From: a bacterium
GTDB taxonomy: Bacteria > Chloroflexota > Dehalococcoidia > Tepidiformales > Tepidiformaceae
NCBI GenBank assembly: GCA_003577245.1
Contig: QEVS01000008.1
Span: 1-64,000, forward strand
DNA length: 64,000 nt
Direction: 5' to 3'
This document shows, piece by piece, positions 8,478 to 17,702 of the stretch. A program made the translations under genes and the position numbers. Position 1 is the first letter of the stretch. Each line of letters opens with the position of its first letter. Below the pieces are notes generated by a model. It was not told the DNA's origin. It ran no database searches and saw only the letters and a list, made by a program, of their open reading frames with translations.

Positions 8478-9553
8478 CCCTCGAGTTCGATGTCACCAGC
8501 CAGCTCGCCTCCTTCTCCTACCAGGCGGCCTTCAACGCGGACCGCGAAATCGTCGTCCTCTTTGGCCATTCGGGAGCCGGCAAGAGCCTCACCCTGCAGT
8601 TCGTTGCCGGACTCCTGCGCCCGTCCACGGGCCGCATCGCCATCGATGGCGCCTGCGTGTTCGACTCCTCGCGGAGCCTGAACGTCGCGCCTCAGCACCG
8701 CCGCGCCGGGTACGTCGTCCAGGAGCTCGCGCTGTTCGAACACATGACAGTCGCCGAGAACGTGGCCTTCGGTGTGCCCCGCGGCGTGGACCGCCGCCAG
8801 CGTGTGCGCGAGCTGCTCTCATTCTTCGAGCTCGATGGCTTCGGCGAACGCCGGCCGCGGACGCTTTCCGGCGGGCAGCGGCAGCGCGTCGCCCTCGCCC
8901 GCGCAATCGCGCGCGATGCCCCCGTCCTGCTCCTCGACGAGCCCTTCAGCGCCCTCGACGATGCACTTCGCACCTCCCTGCGGCGCGAGCTCCTCCGGCT
9001 GCGCGCCGAGCTTGGGCTCACCATCCTCTTCGTGACCCACGACCTTCGCGAGGCGCATTTCCTTGCCGACCGCATCGCCGTCTTTGATGAGGGCGCCCTC
9101 CTCCAGGTAGATGCTCGTGAACAGGTGTTCAAGCGGCCGAGCTCCCGGCGCGTGGCGCAGCTCACCGGCGGCAGCAACATCTGGAGCGGGCACGTGGCCG
9201 AGGTTGCGCCCGGCTCGGTTGTGGTGGAAGTACAGGGGCTCAGGCTCCGCTCGTCCGGCTCGCCGGCCCCCGTCCAGGTTGGGCAGCCAGTCGACGTTGT
9301 CGTACGTCCCGAGCGCATCAACCTACATCGGGGCGCGCCCGCCCCCGGCGAGAAGGCGAATATTTTCAGCGCCCGCGTCGTGGCCGAGTACGCCTACGGG
9401 TCCACGCACACCCTCCACCTCGAGCCCACCCCTGCCGGCCCTTCGATGGAGGTCGAAATCGCCGCCCGGCCGTACGAAGTCCTGGGCGTCGCCACCCGCA
9501 AGGAGTTCAGCATCGAGATCGACGCCGGCGACGTCCACGTAATCCCCGCCTGA
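8474..9553 (+). CDS. modC: Molybdate ABC transporter ATP-binding protein
   Basis: 359 residues. Walker A GHSGAGKS at 31-38, signature LSGGQRQR, Walker B VLLLDEPFSALDD and the switch histidine in TILFVTHDLREA are all present. The C-terminal third is a Mop/TOBE regulatory region of the ModC type. The start chosen is the ATG overlapping the modB stop; a longer reading adds only a non-family tail. It powers ModB. Confidence 0.93.
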   Translation: MTLEFDVTSQLASFSYQAAFNADREIVVLFGHSGAGKSLTLQFVAGLLRPSTGRIAIDGACVFDSSRSLNVAPQHRRAGYVVQELALFEHMTVAENVAFGVPRGVDRRQRVRELLSFFELDGFGERRPRTLSGGQRQRVALARAIARDAPVLLLDEPFSALDDALRTSLRRELLRLRAELGLTILFVTHDLREAHFLADRIAVFDEGALLQVDAREQVFKRPSSRRVAQLTGGSNIWSGHVAEVAPGSVVVEVQGLRLRSSGSPAPVQVGQPVDVVVRPERINLHRGAPAPGEKANIFSARVVAEYAYGSTHTLHLEPTPAGPSMEVEIAARPYEVLGVATRKEFSIEIDAGDVHVIPA

Positions 9554-9581
9554 AAGCGGGGGCGCCGCCACCGGCACGGCC

Positions 9582-9777
9582 TCAGAGGCCGAGGATCTCC
9601 CTGAGCGAACCCTCGACCGCCACGAAGTCGCGCGGCGTGAGCCGGCCGAGGTGCCGGCCGAAGGTCGTGCGATGTACGGTCTCCACGATGCCCTTGGCCA
9701 GCGACGGCCGCGGCAGCCGTGCGCTTTCCCGGTTGTCCAGCAGATGGTCGCCGAACCGTTGCCCGCTCCTTGGCACC
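9582..9777 (-). pseudogene. Truncated MazF/PemK-type toxin relic
   Basis: The minus strand ends with VPRSGQRFGDHLL, ARLPRPSLAKGIVETVHR and LTPRDFVAVEGSLREILGL, which matches the C-terminal half of the intact toxin at 22955-23311 almost word for word (GQRFGDYLL, ARLPRPSLAKGVVETVER, LTPRDLTGVEEALRQVLGL). The N-terminal half with the catalytic core is absent and there is no antitoxin. It sits just after modC and probably marks an old insertion. Confidence 0.8.
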
Positions 9778-9867
9778 CTCCCATTCCCCCTCGCCGCACC
9801 TTCGCCCGCCTCGGCCTCGCGCGGGGCCCGGACCGCTTTGCTAGAATCACCGGTCACGGGGGCGTAC

Positions 9868-10329
9868 GTGAACGGCACCGGTTCGACCGGGGATACCCAC
9901 GGTTCGCAGCAGGTCGCGGCGAGGATCGCTGCCCTTGGGGGCTGGCGGCAATCCACGCTGCAACACGTCCGCGACCTCATCCGCGAGGCAGTCCCCGGGG
10001 TCGTTGAAGAACTGAAGTGGGCCAGGTCCACCAGCCCGGGCGTGCCCACCTGGTCCCACGACGGGATCATCTGCACGGGCGAACCGTACCGGTCGGTGGT
10101 GAAGCTGACCTTCGCCAGGGGGGCAGCACTCGACGACCCGGCGGGGCTGTTCAACGCCAGCCTCCAGGGAAACACCCGGCGTGCCATCGACATCGGCGAA
10201 GGCGCGGCAATCGATGCAGAGGCGCTCAAGTCGCTCTTTCGCGCTGCCGCCGCCCTCAACGTGTCCCGTCGCAAGGCCCGGCCCGCGCGCGCCTCGCGCC
10301 CGGAGGAGGCCGCCGCTGGAGACCAATGA
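9868..10329 (+). CDS. DUF1801-domain protein
   Basis: 153 residues resembling the DUF1801 (YdhG-like) fold: LQHVRDLIREAVPGVVEELKW, PTWSHDGIICTGEPYRSVVKLTFARGAAL. Function of the family is not established. The GTG at 9868 is preferred because it follows GGGGG, and a TGCTAGAAT extended -10 lies upstream at 9839-9847. A second, related protein follows at once. Confidence 0.65.
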   Translation: MNGTGSTGDTHGSQQVAARIAALGGWRQSTLQHVRDLIREAVPGVVEELKWARSTSPGVPTWSHDGIICTGEPYRSVVKLTFARGAALDDPAGLFNASLQGNTRRAIDIGEGAAIDAEALKSLFRAAAALNVSRRKARPARASRPEEAAAGDQ

Positions 10330-10741
10330 TCGGCAGACCACCCCGGCGCTGCTCTCGGGCGGCAACCCGCAGATCGCCAAAGGCGACGGCGATGCCCCCG
10401 TGCAGGCCTACATCGCCGCCATGCCCGGGTGGAAGCGCGAACTCGGCGAGCGCCTCGATGTGCTCATCGCGCGCGAAGTGCCCGGCGTCCGCAAGGCCGT
10501 GCGCTGGAACTCGCCGTTCTATGGCCTCCAAGGTCAGGGCTGGATCCTCTCGTTCCACGTGTTCACCCGCTACGTGAAGGTGACGTTCTTCGGCGGCGCC
10601 GCCCTGCAGCCCGTCCCTCCCGGGCGAGGCAAGGACGAAACCGTGCGCTGGCTCGACATCCACGAAGGCGCCTACGACGAGGAGCAGATGGCGAGCTGGG
10701 TGCGGCAAGCGGCACAGCTTCCCGGCTGGGGCAAGGTGTAG
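10326..10741 (+). CDS. Second DUF1801-domain protein, apparent frameshift just after the start
   Basis: The homologous frame reads TPALLSGGNPQIAKGDGDAPVQAY, then VPGVRKAVRWNSPFYGL and FTRYVKVTFFGGAAL, a good DUF1801 match through to the stop at 10741. That frame has no ATG or usable GTG before the conserved LLSGGNPQI segment. The obvious start, an ATG at 10326 overlapping the previous stop, is one frame off. A one-base indel within the first few codons (real or a sequence error) is the simplest explanation; otherwise translation starts at GTG 10400 and loses the N-terminus. Confidence 0.6.
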
Positions 10742-10900
10742 GCAACGCGCCCCCTCCGGGCGGCCGGGAGAACAGCCCAGGGCTACGCGCCCAGGCGCAC
10801 CGGGCCAGCGGCCGGCGGCACTCCCGCCGATCCGCGCTGCGATGCAGACGGCCATCGCCCCACGCTCCCGGGGCCCAGGGCCGCATCGTGCGCCGTCAGC

Positions 10901-11890
10901 TCAGCGGCCCCGGAGGCGCGGGTCGAGTTCGTCCCGAAGCGCATCCCCGGCGAGGTTGAAGACCAGGACCGCGAACGTGATTGCTGCTCCAGAGAGAAGC
11001 GATTCCTCCGGATGGGTGTCGATGAGGTTGCGGCCCGAGTTCACCATCTTGCCCCACGTTGTCTGGTCGGCGGGGCCAAGGCCAAGGAACGACAGGCCTG
11101 CCTCGGCGAGGATGTAGAGACCAATGCTGATGGAGAAGATGATGATCATCGTCGCGAAGACGTTAGGGAGTATGTGCCGCGTCATGAGCCGGAGGTTCGT
11201 CGCGCCGGTGGACCGCGCCGCCTCTACATAACCGCTGCTCGAAACACCGAGAACGGCCGATCGCATTATCCGTGTGGACGCGGCCCATCCCAGGAATCCG
11301 AGGACCGCGACGGTGAGTGTGAGGCTCGGCTTCTCCACCACCTGGACGAGGAGCAGCAGCAACACGAGTCCCGGAAACGCCTGTACCCCGTCCACTACCC
11401 GTTGCAGCACGAAGTCGGTCTTTCCGCCGAAGTATCCTGAGATCAGCCCGGTAGCAGTACCGCTCGCCACCGAGACAAGCGACGCGCCGATACCGATGAT
11501 GATGGCCAGGCGCGCCCCCACCACGAGGCGCGAGTAGATGTCCCGTCCCAGCTGATCAGTACCCAGCCAATGGTCCCAGCTGACGCCCTCGAAGCGATTG
11601 AGAACAAAGGGCGTGCTCAGGTTCGGGTTGCGCGCTATCTCCATTGGGCTGGCCGTCGGATTGAACTCCGGGTTTGCCGTTTGGAACTGCCGCTCTTCCT
11701 CATACCTTTGGAGGAAGGGAGAGAATGCCCCGATAAACAACACCAGGGCGGCGAGCACAAAGCTGATGGCGCCCAGCTTGTTCCGGCGGGCAATAGCCGC
11801 CAGGCGGCGGGCCAGCGAAGGGCGCTCCACATTTCCAAACCCAAACTGCTCGCCCGCCAGGGCCGTCGTGCTCTGCTCTGCGCGTGCCAC
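10901..11890 (-). CDS. ABC transporter permease, DppC/OppC family
   Basis: 329 residues: an N-terminal helix, a DHWLGTDQLGRDIYSRLVVGAR segment that is the OppC/DppC hallmark, then about five helices with the EAA loop (YVEAARSTGATNLRLMTRHILPN). It pairs with the DppB-type permease just upstream and the binding protein before that. Import of peptides, nickel or another small ligand is possible. No ATPase genes follow: the next genes on this side are on the other strand. Confidence 0.88.
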   Translation of the reverse strand: MARAEQSTTALAGEQFGFGNVERPSLARRLAAIARRNKLGAISFVLAALVLFIGAFSPFLQRYEEERQFQTANPEFNPTASPMEIARNPNLSTPFVLNRFEGVSWDHWLGTDQLGRDIYSRLVVGARLAIIIGIGASLVSVASGTATGLISGYFGGKTDFVLQRVVDGVQAFPGLVLLLLLVQVVEKPSLTLTVAVLGFLGWAASTRIMRSAVLGVSSSGYVEAARSTGATNLRLMTRHILPNVFATMIIIFSISIGLYILAEAGLSFLGLGPADQTTWGKMVNSGRNLIDTHPEESLLSGAAITFAVLVFNLAGDALRDELDPRLRGR

Positions 11891-11899
11891 CAGTCCCCC

Positions 11900-12862
11900 C
11901 TAGCTATACCTGATTCGCGGGTCAAGCCATGCGTATGTCAGGTCAACGCAGAGGTTCACCGTGACCACAACCGACGCGATCAAGACCACCGTGCCCTGGA
12001 ACGGAGGCAGGTCGCGTTCCGTCAATCGGTTGAAGAGATAACGTCCAACGCCGTCGATGTTGTACATGTTCTCAAGGATGATCTGGCCCCCGACAATGCC
12101 CGCGATCGTAAACCCCATAGCAGTGAGCACGGGCAGCATCGCGTTCTTTAGCGCGTGGCGTATCCAGACGTCCCTCGGGTTCAGACCCTTGGCGAATGCT
12201 GTCCTGATGTAGTCGTTCCGCATCACTTCAAGCATCTGGGAGCGGAGGATTCGCATGATGCCAGCGCCGGCGGAGACACCTCCCGCAACCGCGGCAATCG
12301 CATACAGCCGTAACGCGCCGCCTGGATCACTCCAGAGATGGGGATCCCCGATGATGTCGATGGTCCAGAGGTCGAACCTCAGGACGATGAAGGTGAGAAC
12401 GAGGGCCGTGACGAAAACCGGCGCAGCCACGCCAAAGATGGCGAAGCAGCGAAGAACGTAATCGATCCAGGTGTTCTGCTTGATCGCGCTAATCACACCG
12501 ATAGGGATGCTCGTTGCGAATGCTACAAAAACAATCATCGATCCGAGTTCGAGCGTCGTGGGGAGCCTTTGGCCGAGTTCCGACCACGTGCTCTTGTCCG
12601 ATTCGAAAGATGTGCCGAAGTCGAGGGTGACGAGGTCCCCCAGGAACAGCAGGTATCGCTCCCAAACCGGCTTGTCCAGCCCCAGCTCCTTGCGCGCGGC
12701 CCTGATTGCCTCCTCGTAGTCTGTCTCCGCTTCGAGCTGGCTGGAGACCTGCCGGATGGCGTAATCGCCGGGAAGTGCGTCAGTGGCAAAGAACACCAGT
12801 GACGCCACGACCCAGAGAACAGCTACGTTCACCAGCAAACGCCGCACAATATACTGAATCAA
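11900..12862 (-). CDS. ABC transporter permease, DppB/OppB family
   Basis: 320 residues with an N-terminal helix, ATSIPIGVISAIKQNTWIDY and an EAA loop (YIRTAFAKGLNPRDVWIRHALKNAMLPVLT) as in OppB/DppB. It stops 9 bases before the second permease and lies 54 bases after the binding protein, so the three form one operon. Confidence 0.88.
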   Translation of the reverse strand: MIQYIVRRLLVNVAVLWVVASLVFFATDALPGDYAIRQVSSQLEAETDYEEAIRAARKELGLDKPVWERYLLFLGDLVTLDFGTSFESDKSTWSELGQRLPTTLELGSMIVFVAFATSIPIGVISAIKQNTWIDYVLRCFAIFGVAAPVFVTALVLTFIVLRFDLWTIDIIGDPHLWSDPGGALRLYAIAAVAGGVSAGAGIMRILRSQMLEVMRNDYIRTAFAKGLNPRDVWIRHALKNAMLPVLTAMGFTIAGIVGGQIILENMYNIDGVGRYLFNRLTERDLPPFQGTVVLIASVVVTVNLCVDLTYAWLDPRIRYS

Positions 12863-12916
12863 GCTCGCCTCTGGGTCATGGCTTCTCCGATTCTCCTCAG
12901 GGGCACTCGCCGCGCC

Positions 12917-14779
12917 CTAGACGGTTGCCGATGGCCTTCCCTGGTAGGTCGCGTCCTTGGTGTCCAGCCAGGTAGCCCCCGGGGCCAGGTGCCCGGCGAA
13001 AAGGCTGTATCCTTCGCCCGGCTTGCCCTCGCTTGCCTCTACCTTGAGGAGTCCGTGGAAGTAATTCCAGCTCGCACCCCGGCTGATGTAGTTGTAAGCG
13101 TTGATGTTCCCGAACGATGCGTTGTCGATGAGGATCTTCTGTATCTGCCGCACCAGGTCTATGGCCTTCTTGTAATCGGTCTCCTGGATCGCCTTGTCGA
13201 GCAGAGCATCGAGCTCAGGGTTGTTCACGTGCTGATAGTTGGTGGTACTCGTTGAGTGGTAGGTGCTCCGCAGCCCCTGCCGTGGGTCCGGGCCCCCAAC
13301 GGCTGATGTCCAGGCGAACCAGTTGGGAAATGTTCCGTTGGCGAGGTTGGCCGTGACATCCTCATAGGTGGCCTTCCGCGATACGAACTGGTTCACGCCC
13401 AATGCCTTGTTCAGCATTGCCGGGATGAGGGTGATGGTATCAGGGTAGACGTTGAGCCAGTCCTGGATCGTGGCCACGTTGATCTCCCCCAGCGAGGCGC
13501 CATTGGCCGCACTCCAGAGCTCACGGGCCTTCTTGTTGTCCTCGTCCCGGTTGACCCGATAGCCATCCATCTGGATGAGGTCATTCGTCGGGATGGCATA
13601 CCCTTCCTGGAGCCACGTCACCGGACCGCTGACCTGGCCCAACCCCTGGTGGAGCGACTGGATCAAGGCTCGCCGGTCGAACGCAAGGTTCACCGCCCTC
13701 ACAAGGCGGACATCCTTGAATTGCTTGTTCATGTTCAGGTGCAGGTAGACCGTGTTCGCCACACCGGTGAGCACCTCGCGCATCTGGCCTTTGTGCGCGT
13801 CTATGACGGATTTCGTGGTGTTATTGTCAGGGGCCGCCCAGGAGTCAACCTGCTTCTGCTCGAAGGCGATGCGATGGGCGGCCGGGTCACCAAAGAGGAG
13901 TGGCACAATGGTCCCGTCAAGGAGCGGTTCGCCCTTGCGGAAGTTCTTCGGGTTCTTCTGGAAAATAACCTCTTTGTCTGCCCGCCACTGCTTGATGGTG
14001 TAGGCCCCGGTGGCAGGCATCGCTTCTTCGGTCCGCGTCTTCGGAGCCTTCTCACCGAACTGCTCCGTCGCCTCCCTGTTGGGCACAGTGGCGCCGAAGC
14101 CGGAGATGCTGTCGAGGAAAGTTGCGTTGGGTTTCTCCAACGTCACCTTGATGGTGAACTGGTCGGTCACCTCTATCTTGGAAATCTGCTTGTAGAGACT
14201 CCCCCGGGCGAAGTCCCCCGCCGATCCGTCGGAGAGCTTCCCGTCCTTCTGGCGCTGCCAATGCCACCTGATGTCCTCGGCGGTGAGCTGGCGCCCGTTG
14301 GTGACCGGCGTGTTCTGCCAGTAGACATCCTTGCGAATCTTGAACACGTAGTTCGCGGCGTCGATCGGCTCCCACGACTCCGCGAGGTCGCCCTCTATCT
14401 CGCCCGTGTCCGGGTTCTTGTGCCGGACAACCTTGTTCAAGACGCTGTTCGACATCCACAGGGTCGGATTGGCACGCACCCGGTGGAGGTCCACCGTGTC
14501 GAAGTCCAGCGCTCCAAGGAACACGCCCCGGGCGACGCCGCCGGCAGTTCGCTGAGGTGCGGGCGTGCCGGTGGGGCTTGCCGCCGCAGTCTGCCCCGGG
14601 GTCGGTGTCTGGCCGGGGGCGGGCGTCTCGCCGCTTTTCTCGTCGTCGTCGTCGCCGCAGCCAACGAGTGCCAGGCCGGCCAGTGCAGCCGTGCCGCTCG
14701 CCGCACCTGCAATGAATCGTCGGCGGCCGAGGCGGCGTGAGCCTGGCCGGCGGAGCCAGTAGTTGTCGTCCTGGCGCAT
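12917..14779 (-). CDS. ABC transporter substrate-binding lipoprotein, family 5 (peptide/nickel type), Tat-type leader
   Basis: 620 residues. RRRFIAGAASGTAALAGLALVGC is a twin-arginine lipoprotein leader, followed by a Thr/Pro/Ala linker and the family 5 fold (LAESWEPIDAANYVFKIRKDVYWQN, with a downstream VRAVNLAFDRRAL). The ATG at 14779 is preferred over an upstream one because GGAGG sits just before it. It captures the ligand for the two permeases downstream. The operon lacks the usual two ATPase genes, so these must be borrowed from elsewhere. Confidence 0.88.
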   Translation of the reverse strand: MRQDDNYWLRRPGSRRLGRRRFIAGAASGTAALAGLALVGCGDDDDEKSGETPAPGQTPTPGQTAAASPTGTPAPQRTAGGVARGVFLGALDFDTVDLHRVRANPTLWMSNSVLNKVVRHKNPDTGEIEGDLAESWEPIDAANYVFKIRKDVYWQNTPVTNGRQLTAEDIRWHWQRQKDGKLSDGSAGDFARGSLYKQISKIEVTDQFTIKVTLEKPNATFLDSISGFGATVPNREATEQFGEKAPKTRTEEAMPATGAYTIKQWRADKEVIFQKNPKNFRKGEPLLDGTIVPLLFGDPAAHRIAFEQKQVDSWAAPDNNTTKSVIDAHKGQMREVLTGVANTVYLHLNMNKQFKDVRLVRAVNLAFDRRALIQSLHQGLGQVSGPVTWLQEGYAIPTNDLIQMDGYRVNRDEDNKKARELWSAANGASLGEINVATIQDWLNVYPDTITLIPAMLNKALGVNQFVSRKATYEDVTANLANGTFPNWFAWTSAVGGPDPRQGLRSTYHSTSTTNYQHVNNPELDALLDKAIQETDYKKAIDLVRQIQKILIDNASFGNINAYNYISRGASWNYFHGLLKVEASEGKPGEGYSLFAGHLAPGATWLDTKDATYQGRPSATV

Positions 14780-14898
14780 GATTGGTCCTCCTGTGTTTGC
14801 TCGACGGTGTTTGACTTCCGGCAATCCCGGGGCTCCTCCATGTCAAGCGAGGCCGCCTTCGACGCCTCAATCAACATACCGGAGAGATTGCTTGCGCG

Positions 14899-14926
14899 AG
14901 TATATTCCGATGGGAATGATAGTCAA
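14899..14926 (-). promoter_or_regulatory. Sigma-70-type promoter for the peptide/nickel-type ABC operon
   Basis: On the minus strand TTGACT (14926-14921), a 16-base spacer and TATACT (14904-14899) form a good housekeeping promoter, leaving a leader of about 110 bases before the binding-protein start. Nothing else is seen in the gap to the divergent gene at 15049. Confidence 0.6.
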
Positions 14927-15048
14927 CCTCAATTACGCTCCCGCGGTGCGGGGCGGATTTCACCCTGCCTGCCCGCCCCCGGCCGGAGCGCGACGAGGCG
15001 ACCGGCGCGCCCGATACTGTCGCCATCTTCGTAGCCGGAGGGCCCCCC

Positions 15049-15606
15049 ATGGCGAAGCTGTGGCTGCATCCTTATCGAAGCGAACAGGAGGTGCAGGCAG
15101 CGATCGAGCGTCTTCACCGCGGCAGGCCCCACGTCGTCAGCACCCAGCGGGTCCTCGCGGGGCTCCGTGCCGAACAGCCCGCCATCGCCCGCTTCAACGG
15201 CGCCCTCGCCGACCATGTCGTCGGATTGGCGGGCACCATGGCGTTCTTCTACCTGCTCTGCCTGGTCATGGGCGCCTGGGTCGCCTGGCAGAGCTGGATT
15301 GGCGACAACACGGGCTTCGACCCTTTCCCGTTCGCATTCCTGTTCTTCATCCTGGGCGGCATCATGCAGTCGCTGTTTGTGCCGACGATGCTCACGGCCT
15401 CGAACCGGGCCGCCGCCCGCGACCGTATCAAGGACGAGGCCGACCACCGCGCCATGAGCCACCTCTACGACGTGAACGCCGAGCAGCTCGCCCTCCTGCA
15501 CGCCCTCGCCGGGAAGCTCCTTGACGGTGACGAAGCCGCGCGCATCGCGGCCACCTTCACCGAGACGGCCAACAACCGCCACGAACCGCCAGGTGGCCTC
15601 CGGTAG
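15049..15606 (+). CDS. DUF1003-family membrane protein
   Basis: 185 residues. Two membrane helices (around residues 62-82 and 96-116) separated by a short loop with WIGDNTGFDPFPFAFLFFIL match DUF1003. The C-terminal soluble part is helical. Function unknown in this family. It appears to be a single gene. Confidence 0.7.
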   Translation: MAKLWLHPYRSEQEVQAAIERLHRGRPHVVSTQRVLAGLRAEQPAIARFNGALADHVVGLAGTMAFFYLLCLVMGAWVAWQSWIGDNTGFDPFPFAFLFFILGGIMQSLFVPTMLTASNRAAARDRIKDEADHRAMSHLYDVNAEQLALLHALAGKLLDGDEAARIAATFTETANNRHEPPGGLR

Positions 15607-15679
15607 CCCATGGGCGCACCCCGGCGCCTTGGGGTAATTCGCATCGAAATGGCGACAACTGGCAGAACCGCTGCGATGG

Positions 15680-15937
15680 TCAGACGGAGTAGAGAACAAG
15701 CACCGCGGCTGACACCGCGACAATCGCGACATCGAATGCGGCTTCGGTACTTCGCGACCGGGAACCGCCCAGCAAGAATGCGATGAACACCATGAGTGGT
15801 GTATTCTGACTGAGGAAGTCCAGCTCCACATCAAGGACGTTCTTGGCGAGAACCGCCTGCACAATGAGTACTACGGCAGTCACAAGAGCGACCCGCACTT
15901 GTGGATCTTGGAGTGAATTACGAAGAGTGGCGAGCAT
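15680..15937 (-). CDS. Small membrane protein, unrecognised
   Basis: 85 residues with about three hydrophobic segments (VALVTAVVLIVQAVLA, TPLMVFIAFLLGG and FDVAIVAVSAAVLVLYSV). No family recognised. Its start is 5 bases downstream of the stop of the next upstream membrane-protein gene on the same strand, so the two may be cotranscribed. Confidence 0.5.
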   Translation of the reverse strand: MLATLRNSLQDPQVRVALVTAVVLIVQAVLAKNVLDVELDFLSQNTPLMVFIAFLLGGSRSRSTEAAFDVAIVAVSAAVLVLYSV

Positions 15938-15942
15938 CGTCG

Positions 15943-16320
15943 CTAGCTCCTCCCGACTGAGTATAGGAGCCAGCCGGCCACCAGGGGCGGGACGAACAAC
16001 ACTACGGCAACCATAACCATGGACGCGGGCGAATCATGCCTGTCGGCCGTCAGGGCAATAAGGGCCCAGAGCGCAAACAGGACTGTTCCGGCCACCATCA
16101 GGATGACACCGGCGCTCGTCGGGTACTTCCACGCGGCCGCAGCGAGCACCACCAGCACGAGCGCCCCTGGAACGTGCTGCGCCCCGGCCATGTCGCCCCC
16201 GGCCATCTCCCCGATTGCCAGGGCGGTCAGCAACAACGCAGGGATGGCCAGCAGACCGGCGGCGACCGTCTTCAGGTAGGGCCTTGCCGAGTTGGGGAAG
16301 TGTGCCTGCATCGTTGTCAT
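15943..16320 (-). CDS. Four-helix membrane protein, paralogue of the gene at 17954-18343
   Basis: About 125 residues from the ATG at 16320. It shares a diagnostic segment, LALAIGEMAGGDMAGAQHVPGAL, with LALGELSGGEASGVQHIPEA in the 17954-18343 protein, and both end in PPLVAGWLL / PPLLAGWLL. Hydrophobic throughout, so membrane-embedded. Function unknown. The pair flanks the exonuclease-like lipoprotein gene and the recombinase relic. Confidence 0.6.
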   Translation of the reverse strand: MTTMQAHFPNSARPYLKTVAAGLLAIPALLLTALAIGEMAGGDMAGAQHVPGALVLVVLAAAAWKYPTSAGVILMVAGTVLFALWALIALTADRHDSPASMVMVAVVLFVPPLVAGWLLYSVGRS

Positions 16321-16509
16321 GACAGCGCCAGGAGCGCCCGGCGCACAGGATCGGATGGCCCAACTTACCCGTCCAACCGGCCCTCGAGAACCATCCCGCG
16401 CCATGTGCCTCGCGGCGATTCCGCCGACCACAACCAGGCCGGCAACCGCCGCGGCTGATCACCGGCGCACGAGTCGGGGGTGCCGCGCTCCCACGCCCTA
16501 CTTCAGAAA

Positions 16510-17487
16510 CTACCTGGAACCACAGAGGTCTGTCGCGCCTGTTAGGAGCAATATTGGTCCAGAGGTACCAGCGGTAACTCCTTGCCTAAATGTGACTTCG
16601 GCTGACACTGGATCATGGTCAGACACTCCGGACGGAACAGCGATATCCAAGCCCCAGGTGCTTCCTGCTAAGCCAACTGAGGGGGAAGCCCAAATCTGGT
16701 CGATGTAGTATGGCCAATCAGCCGCTATTAAGTCCCACCCGGCGGAATCGGCAGCTAGGACCTCGTCCGACCCAGGAACGGAGTTGAAGTCTCCAATAAG
16801 GACCGCCTGGTTTTGAAGCAATGGTGTCGACAACCGAAGCAACTCCCGCATTTGACATGAACGGATTTTCTGAGATGTTGCATTCAGATGTGCAACGACC
16901 ACATCCAAGGCGGAGCCATCGGGAAGGACGATTGTCGCATGCAACGCACCTGGACCGCCTATGATCGTGGTGAGATCTTCGCGTTGGGAAATTGGGTATT
17001 TGGAGAACAGCGCTACCTTGAGCAAGGACGAGTTCTGTGGAATATACCAATACTTCATGTCGAGCGCCTTGGCTACTTGTTCTGCGGTGCTTGGGTCGCC
17101 TTTATCCCAGCCAGCAGCCTCCTCTACTCCAATGATGTCAGCTTCGAATCGATTTAGTACGTCTATGATTGCGGCAAGTCGAGAATGGCCAGCAAAGATA
17201 GGGACCTGCCAGGGGTGCAGATATCCGTCGAATTGAGGGTCACCGCCCCAAAGAACGTTAAACGACACCATCTTTACTGTCTTTGTGGACGTGAGGGCAG
17301 TCGAACTAGCCGATGCTGTCGGCGAGGAATCGGGAGAGACCGCGGCAGCGGCCGAAGAGTGCACGCTTTCTGATTGAGTCGATTCGCCGTTTGGACCTGC
17401 ACAACCCAATACTATGGCGACCGCCGCGACATGAAGGACTATGATCGATCTCCGGGCAATAGTCGAGGCGGGGCGGACTGCTAGCAT
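16510..17487 (-). CDS. Endonuclease/exonuclease/phosphatase (EEP)-family lipoprotein
   Basis: 325 residues. A hydrophobic leader ends in VLGC (lipobox) and a Ser/Thr/Ala linker follows. The EEP fold shows its motifs in order: MVSFNVLWGG, IIGVEEAA (metal-binding Glu), VVVAHLNA, LIGDFNSVPGS (catalytic Asp-x-Asn) and SDHDPV (terminal His). The family cleaves phosphodiesters or phosphomonoesters, so an extracellular nuclease or sphingomyelinase-like role is possible. Base composition is visibly lower in GC than its surroundings, suggesting transfer. Single gene. Confidence 0.82.
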   Translation of the reverse strand: MLAVRPASTIARRSIIVLHVAAVAIVLGCAGPNGESTQSESVHSSAAAAVSPDSSPTASASSTALTSTKTVKMVSFNVLWGGDPQFDGYLHPWQVPIFAGHSRLAAIIDVLNRFEADIIGVEEAAGWDKGDPSTAEQVAKALDMKYWYIPQNSSLLKVALFSKYPISQREDLTTIIGGPGALHATIVLPDGSALDVVVAHLNATSQKIRSCQMRELLRLSTPLLQNQAVLIGDFNSVPGSDEVLAADSAGWDLIAADWPYYIDQIWASPSVGLAGSTWGLDIAVPSGVSDHDPVSAEVTFRQGVTAGTSGPILLLTGATDLCGSR

Positions 17488-17702
17488 TTAAGGGTCATGG
17501 TCGTCCGCAGCCCTGTGAGGCTCAAGCTTCTCCGATCAGCGCCAACCCATCGCGGGTCAACTGGTCGCGGGTTGAGGTCTCCCACGCAGCAGCATTGCTT
17601 CGATCTCCGTTCGATCTCCATCCGTCCTCGCCGTAATCCACCAATGCCTCGCACGTGACCACTACGGGGCAACGCGCGCGAGGCCAGGCACCGTGAGGCC
17701 GT

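Noticed and set aside
10901..14779. Complete peptide/nickel importer
   Set aside because: No ATP-binding protein genes lie next to the binding protein and permeases, so substrate and completeness are left open.
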